Assembly (NCBI GenBank): GCA_000525025.1
Contig: JCKJ01000001.1
Coordinates: forward strand, 930,001-994,000
Reading direction: 5' to 3'
DNA: 64,000 nucleotides
Source of the DNA: Methylophilaceae bacterium 11
Lineage (GTDB): Bacteria; Pseudomonadota; Gammaproteobacteria; Burkholderiales; Methylophilaceae
Shown here: positions 59,478 through 64,000 of the stretch, piece after piece
How the letters are laid out: every line of letters starts with the position of its first letter
How positions within the stretch are numbered: position 1 is the stretch's first letter
Position numbers and translations under genes: made by a program
Notes under the pieces: model-generated
Told to the model about the DNA's origin: nothing
The model's database searches: none
The model's input: only the letters and a program-made list of their open reading frames with translations

Positions 59478-60599
59478 TTAATTCACTTTGATGCGGGCGA
59501 CTCTATCTCTAGTGTGTGCCAATAAATCTAGTGCTTGGCCATTCATGGAGATAGAAGTGCCATGCGCGTTGCCTACCGTAATGCTAAGGGGAGGGGCAAT
59601 ATTAACGCTATCTGATGTGCCTGCAGCCAGCACTTTGCTGTAGATTTGCTTGCCACTGGCATCCACTATATTTACCCAGGTTTCTTCTGTGGCATCAATG
59701 ACCAGTTGCGCACTTTTAGCTGTGTTTTGGACAGGCTCTTTCGGTGGGGTCGGTTCGATAGGTGGTGGAGTGGCTGTTGTCACATTTGGCTTAGGCTGGA
59801 GTGCATTGGCTGCTGCGGTTGCAGCGTTATTGCTAGTGCTCGCATTGTTTGTCGTAGGGATTGCTGTTGTATTGGCCGCTTGTGGTGCCTGTTGGGTTGC
59901 CAATTCAGTGGCAGGGGGCAGGGTTAAATTATTGCTACTATTAGCATCTGCGGCAGGTGCTGGTAACTCAATCGGTGTGGTGTTGTCTTGCCGCTCTGCA
60001 GCGGGCAACGCAAATTCTACGCTGCCATCAACAGGCGCTGCTGGCGTAGATTCGGCACTTGGTTTTGCAGCTGAAATCGCAATCTCGGATACCACGTTTG
60101 GTTTAATTACTTGCGTGTAGTAATAGAATAGACCAGCGATTAATGCAAAGCACAGCAGTAAGCCAATGAACGACTTGAAAGAAAAGCTAGCGCGATGCTC
60201 ACCAATGACTGAACGGTGCTCTGGCGGTTTGACAGCGAAAGATTGTGGTGAAATATCTGGTACTAATGCGCTATAAGCCGCCACTATAGGCGCAGCATCT
60301 ATTTTAAGCGCTTTAGCATAGTTGCGAATAAAGCCACGCACAATCGACGGCTGGGGCAACTTATCATAGCGATCGGCTTCAAGCGCTTCGACTTGATTGA
60401 CGCCTAAACGTAATTGGCTGGCAATATCCTGTACGCTTAGTTTTTGTTTTTCACGGGCAGCCCTCAGCGCACCTCCACAAGCGGAAGGCAAGGCCTCTTG
60501 TATGAGAGGGGCTGGCGATTCGATCTCAACAGTCGCCGCTTGCGTTGGTTCAGTAGTCTCAACCACTTGTTCAGGTTTACTTTGTACTTTTCGCGCCAT
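59478..60599 (-). CDS. rodZ: RodZ-like cytoskeletal membrane protein
   Basis: 373 residues: cytoplasmic Xre-type HTH (LRAAREKQKLSVQDIASQLR to about residue 110), one membrane helix (IGLLLCFALIAGLFYYY), a long Ala/Thr/Asn/Pro linker and a C-terminal DUF4115 periplasmic domain (ATEETWVNIVDASGKQIYSK). RodZ links MreB to the wall-elongation machinery. Between pilW and ispG as usual. Confidence 0.92.
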   Translation of the reverse strand: MARKVQSKPEQVVETTEPTQAATVEIESPAPLIQEALPSACGGALRAAREKQKLSVQDIASQLRLGVNQVEALEADRYDKLPQPSIVRGFIRNYAKALKIDAAPIVAAYSALVPDISPQSFAVKPPEHRSVIGEHRASFSFKSFIGLLLCFALIAGLFYYYTQVIKPNVVSEIAISAAKPSAESTPAAPVDGSVEFALPAAERQDNTTPIELPAPAADANSSNNLTLPPATELATQQAPQAANTTAIPTTNNASTSNNAATAAANALQPKPNVTTATPPPIEPTPPKEPVQNTAKSAQLVIDATEETWVNIVDASGKQIYSKVLAAGTSDSVNIAPPLSITVGNAHGTSISMNGQALDLLAHTRDRVARIKVN

Positions 60600-60619
60600 G
60601 GTAAATGATCCGGAGTGTA

Positions 60620-61384
60620 CTAATGTTGTGAATTTAACAGCAATTGTGTTTCGGCTGAGTTGGGGTATTGTTTTCTGAGCTGAATCGCATAGCTAGCCTC
60701 ATTGTCTTTATCACCCAACACACGTTCAATCTTAATGCCTAACCACAGTACTTCTGCACTCGGTGCAGCAATCAACGTGTTTTGCAAGGTTGCTTTAGCT
60801 GCCTTTATATCGCCACGATTGAATTGCAAGTTGGCAAGATGGTAGGCAGCTGGGTGTAACAAAGGTTGCAATTGCAAGGCTGCGGTTAAGTAACGTTCGG
60901 CATTGATATAGTCTTTTTTACGAATGGAACAAATCCCAGCGTTGGCATAAGCGAGATGCGGTGTTTCGTACAAAGGGTTTTTAACGGCGCTTAAAAAGTG
61001 ATTGATAGACTCATCATAACGGTTTGTTTTGCATAAAAAGTTACCATAATTATTGTGCGATTCTGAACTGTTTGGTTTAAGTTGCAATGCTTTCTGAAAA
61101 GCAGCGTCAGCTTTGGCATTTTCACCCAATGTCCCGTAAACCAGTCCAAGCCCGTTGTAGGCAAGGGCGTAGTCTGGGTCGTTACGCAGTGCAATATTGA
61201 ATTCTTCTAAGGCAATCTCAAATTTACTTTCTTGTAAGTAGGCAGCACCTAGCTCGGTGTGCGCACGCGCTTGATTGGTGAGCGCAGAATCGGTGTTATA
61301 GGGGTTGGTGGATTGTTGTGATACACAGGCACTGAGCACTACAGCCAGCATGGCCGCTACAAATCTACCCAACATCCATTGCAT
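60620..61384 (-). CDS. pilW: Type IV pilus biogenesis protein PilW (PilF)
   Basis: TPR lipoprotein needed for PilQ secretin assembly or pilus stability. 254 residues: lipobox (AVVLSAC), about six TPRs starting ARAHTELGAAYLQESKFEIA. Overlaps rlmN stop by one base. Other pilus genes are not in the window. Naming rests on TPR content and the rlmN-pilW-rodZ order. Confidence 0.9.
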   Translation of the reverse strand: MQWMLGRFVAAMLAVVLSACVSQQSTNPYNTDSALTNQARAHTELGAAYLQESKFEIALEEFNIALRNDPDYALAYNGLGLVYGTLGENAKADAAFQKALQLKPNSSESHNNYGNFLCKTNRYDESINHFLSAVKNPLYETPHLAYANAGICSIRKKDYINAERYLTAALQLQPLLHPAAYHLANLQFNRGDIKAAKATLQNTLIAAPSAEVLWLGIKIERVLGDKDNEASYAIQLRKQYPNSAETQLLLNSQH

Positions 61385-62487
61385 TAAGACACCGCCTGTA
61401 CAGAAATATGTTTCAAACTACGTTTGGTTTTATCTAGGACTTTGCCAGCCAATTGACCGCATGCAGCGTCAATATCGTCACCACGGGTTTTGCGAACGGT
61501 CACGACATAGCCAGCGCTCATTAAAATATCACGAAACACGCGAATATGACTAGGCTTTGACGTTTCATAGCCGCTATTAGGGAATGGGTTAAACGGAATC
61601 AGGTTAAATTTACATGGGACATGTTTGACGATATCTAACAATTGGTGTGCATGTTCCACAGTATCGTTCACACCGTCTAGCATCACGTATTCAAATGTGA
61701 CGAAATCGCGCGGGGCTTTGACTAAATAGCGCTCACATGCAGCCATCAGGTCTTTAATTGGGTATTTTTTGTTAATCGGGACAATCACATCACGCAGTGC
61801 ATCATTTGGTGCATGCAGTGATACAGCCAATGCAACCGGGCAGTCTTCCTTTAATCTGTCCATCGCAGGCACCATACCACTGGTAGAGAGTGTGACGCGA
61901 CGGCGACTCAATCCGTAAGCGCTGTCGTCCAGCATGATTTGCATGGCAGTCACCACGTTATCGTAGTTGGCCAAAGGCTCACCCATGCCCATCATCACCA
62001 CATTGGAGATAATCCGGTCATTGAGCGGTAGCATGTCGTAGCCATCTGCTTGGCGTAAAGATTTATTCGCAATCCACAGCTGGCCGATAATTTCGGACAC
62101 GCTTAAATTGCGGTTAAACCCTTGTCGACCCGTACTACAAAATGTGCACTCCAGTGCGCAGCCTACCTGGCTGGAAACACACAGTGTGCCTCGGTCATCT
62201 TCCGGAATAAACACAGTTTCAATACTATTGGCAGTATCTGTACCAATCAGCCACTTGCGTGTGCCGTCATCTGAAATTTGCTCTAGTTGCACATTGGGCA
62301 ACTTCATTTCAGTTTCCGTCATTAATTTTTCACGCAGCACTTTAGCGATATCCGTCATTTGATTGATATCGGTCACGCCAAAATGATGCATCCAGCGCAT
62401 CATTTGCTTGGCGCGAAAAGGTTTCTCGCCGATACTCACGAAGTAATCGGCGAGTTGAGGTTGATTGAAATTCAGTAAATTAATCAA
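61384..62487 (-). CDS. rlmN: 23S rRNA/tRNA adenine-C2 methyltransferase RlmN
   Basis: Radical-SAM enzyme methylating A2503 of 23S rRNA and A37 of tRNAs. 367 residues. Radical-SAM triad [18 protein letters not shown] (CxxxCxxC); methyl-carrying Cys probably in [27 protein letters not shown] is characteristic. Downstream of ndk by 44 bp. Confidence 0.96.
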   Translation of the reverse strand: MINLLNFNQPQLADYFVSIGEKPFRAKQMMRWMHHFGVTDINQMTDIAKVLREKLMTETEMKLPNVQLEQISDDGTRKWLIGTDTANSIETVFIPEDDRGTLCVSSQVGCALECTFCSTGRQGFNRNLSVSEIIGQLWIANKSLRQADGYDMLPLNDRIISNVVMMGMGEPLANYDNVVTAMQIMLDDSAYGLSRRRVTLSTSGMVPAMDRLKEDCPVALAVSLHAPNDALRDVIVPINKKYPIKDLMAACERYLVKAPRDFVTFEYVMLDGVNDTVEHAHQLLDIVKHVPCKFNLIPFNPFPNSGYETSKPSHIRVFRDILMSAGYVVTVRKTRGDDIDAACGQLAGKVLDKTKRSLKHISVQAVS

Positions 62488-62531
62488 CGTTTAACCTTTT
62501 CAAGTACAGTTTGCAAAGTACAGTTTGGAGA

Positions 62532-62936
62532 TTAACCAAAGAAGTATTTGATCTCGATGGCTGCATTCTCAGCAGAATCTGAACCATGTACTGCGTTAGC
62601 ATCAATGCTTTCAGCAAAGTCAGCACGAATCGTACCTGCAGCAGCTTCTTTCGGGTTGGTTGCGCCCATCAGTTCACGGTTTTTCAACACAGCGTTTTCG
62701 CCTTCTAATGCTTGAATCATCACTGGGCCAGAGATCATAAAATCGACTAACGCTTTGAAGAAAGGACGCTCTTTATGCACAGCGTAAAAACCTTCTGCTT
62801 CTGCTTGTGTTAATTGTGCCATTTTTGCAGCAACAATTTTTAAGCCCGCGTTTTCAAAACGTGTGTAAATTTGACCAATGACGTTTTTAGCTACTGCGTC
62901 TGGTTTGATAATGCTGAGGGTGCGTTCTACTGCCAT
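62532..62936 (-). CDS. ndk: Nucleoside diphosphate kinase
   Basis: Equilibrates nucleoside di- and triphosphates. 134 residues, a few residues shorter than typical (about 141) at the C-terminus. [17 protein letters not shown], and [12 protein letters not shown] with the phospho-His. First gene of the leftward operon ndk-rlmN-pilW-rodZ-ispG-hisS-...-der. Confidence 0.96.
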   Translation of the reverse strand: MAVERTLSIIKPDAVAKNVIGQIYTRFENAGLKIVAAKMAQLTQAEAEGFYAVHKERPFFKALVDFMISGPVMIQALEGENAVLKNRELMGATNPKEAAAGTIRADFAESIDANAVHGSDSAENAAIEIKYFFG

Positions 62937-63247
62937 GGAAACTCCAAATAAAATTTACAAAATTAAAGAATTAAAATAACTACTTACAAAGACCGACACC
63001 TTACCATTTTTAGTGGTTTTAATAAACCAAAAGTTGCGATTTTATGCGCTATTAATATCGTTACCGCCGGCTGCAACTAGCATCAAAAGCGGGAATAGCG
63101 CATGATTTGTTATGTTGATAACGCAATATGCCGCTATTCAACACGTTATGATGCTTAGGTGGTGGAATTGTTTCGTGTATTGATGTGATTGGTCATGCGA
63201 TGATTCACCTATATTGAACTCATTATAAATATGGCAGAATAGTATTC
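62937..63247. other. 311-bp divergent intergenic region ndk/fhcB
   Basis: AT-rich near ndk, with no ORF and no strong terminator. Presumably holds divergent promoters. TTGAAC (63213-63218) and an AT-rich stretch before fhcB are suggestive, but no convincing promoter pair could be picked. Confidence 0.45.
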
Positions 63248-64000
63248 ATGCAAACTTCAACGACAAAGACAGTCAATGCAACTTGCCCCGCTTGTGGGTT
63301 GCTGTGTGATGATGTGACGGTAAGCTGGCAGGGCTCGGACGCCAAGCTAGATGTGACCGTGAAGTCAGGCAAACCCTGTGGTAAAACCGTGGCATTCTTT
63401 TCACGCCCGCTCAATGCAGCAACGCCGATGATTGCTGGAAAACCGGTGAGCTTGGTAGAAGCGATTGCGTATGCCGGAAAATTGCTACAGCAAGCGCAGA
63501 TGCCTTTGGTGGCTGGACTCAGTACGGATTTGGCTGGTTTTAGAGCGGCTTATCAGTTTGCGCACCCTACGCAATCTAACAGGCCGCAGGCCAATATGAT
63601 GCACATGAATGTGCATAGCTCACTACGTAATACCAAGGTGCTGCAATCTACCGGATGGCAGACCACAACGTTAACCGAAGTAAAAAATCGCGCAGATATG
63701 ATTGTCTGTATCGGTACTGATGTGGTGCACCACAATCCACGGTTTTTCGAGCGTGCCGTGTGGACCGACGAAGCCATGTTTACGGATGCCAGCGCGCGCA
63801 AAGTGGTGTATTTGGGTGGCGATGATTTGAATACCGCACCGGGTGTGAGCCCTAAGGGTGAATTACCTACCGTGTTGCCTTGTGCAACCATAGATTTACC
63901 TGAAGTAACAGCTGCTTTACGTGCGCTGTTACAAGGCAAAGTGCTCAAGGTAGATGCCATCGCTGGCGTGAAGGTAAGCGCGTTAACACAACTGATCGAG
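63248..64000 (+). CDS. fhcB: Formyltransferase/hydrolase complex subunit FhcB, C-terminus beyond window
   Basis: 251 N-terminal residues; open to the right edge. Homologue of formylmethanofuran dehydrogenase subunit B (FwdB/FmdB). Fhc converts formyl-H4MPT to formate during formaldehyde oxidation in methylotrophs. An N-terminal cluster CPACGLLCDDVTV plus Cys in GKPCGKTV could bind [4Fe-4S]. The region MHMNVHSSLRNTKVLQS has no Cys where archaeal FwdB carries the molybdenum/tungsten-ligand Cys, as expected for a hydrolase not using redox. ATG 63248. fhc genes A, D, C probably follow. Confidence 0.88.
   Translation, partial: MQTSTTKTVNATCPACGLLCDDVTVSWQGSDAKLDVTVKSGKPCGKTVAFFSRPLNAATPMIAGKPVSLVEAIAYAGKLLQQAQMPLVAGLSTDLAGFRAAYQFAHPTQSNRPQANMMHMNVHSSLRNTKVLQSTGWQTTTLTEVKNRADMIVCIGTDVVHHNPRFFERAVWTDEAMFTDASARKVVYLGGDDLNTAPGVSPKGELPTVLPCATIDLPEVTAALRALLQGKVLKVDAIAGVKVSALTQLIE

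Noticed and set aside
59650-60120. Long plus-strand ORF opposite rodZ
   Set aside because: Shadow of the low-complexity Ala/Thr/Pro linker of RodZ; no ribosome binding site or family likeness.

Overview
The window looks like chromosomal DNA of a methylotrophic betaproteobacterium of the family Methylophilaceae (Methylotenera/Methylophilus type). Three things point there: an mxaRSACKL methanol-dehydrogenase accessory cluster, the start of a formyltransferase/hydrolase subunit gene (fhcB, tetrahydromethanopterin-linked C1 transfer) at the right edge, and a zwf-gnd-pgl set as used in the dissimilatory RuMP cycle. Gene orders such as ratA-rnfH/smpB, pyrG-kdsA-eno-ftsB, rpsA-ihfB-lapB-pyrF and rlmN-pilW-rodZ-ispG-hisS-yfgM-bamB-der are typical of beta- and gammaproteobacteria. 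The family assignment is an inference from gene content, not from a database search.

Layout. 1-8.9 kb: guaB (cut by the left edge), small envelope and RNA-quality genes, pyrG-kdsA-eno-ftsB, ygfZ/ygfX. 8.8-14.3 kb: leftward mxaRSACKL operon. 14.5-22.3 kb: fabA-fabB, a DUF1439 lipoprotein, alaA-hom-thrC and thyA. 22.4-26.1 kb: a leftward qseE-qseG-qseF (glrK-qseG-glrR) two-component operon followed by an apparent sigma-54-dependent small RNA gene. 26.1-36.3 kb: folA, a PLP amino-acid decarboxylase, dcd, zwf, gnd, pgl, mrp, metG. 36.5-45.2 kb: glycine-zipper and ComEA-like proteins, pyrF, lapB, ihfB, rpsA, cmk, aroA, tyrA. 45.26-45.62 kb: tmRNA gene (ssrA), followed by an AT-rich two-gene ATPase/PIN cassette that looks acquired. 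47.8-51.1 kb: a MarR regulator and a GGDEF-EAL protein. 51.2-62.9 kb: a long leftward housekeeping operon from ndk/rlmN to der, with a SIMPL protein and two peptide-ABC ATPases inserted. 63.2 kb to end: fhcB (cut by the right edge).

Most notable. Between thyA and qseF lies a leftward gene of about 71 nt with no open reading frame. It has a -24/-12 promoter with exact GG-N10-GC spacing, two exact TGTC-N10-GACA sites and one degenerate site upstream (the enterobacterial GlrR/QseF recognition sequence), one hairpin whose loop is complementary to the Shine-Dalgarno sequence, and a strong intrinsic terminator. It sits immediately 3' of the gene for its likely activator, giving a self-contained kinase-lipoprotein-activator-sRNA module. 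Second is the ATPase/PIN pair at the tmRNA gene, a candidate defence module. Smaller points include a five-domain ribosomal protein S1, an uncertain (AUU or frameshifted) start of the GGDEF-EAL gene, and a perfect MarR operator palindrome.
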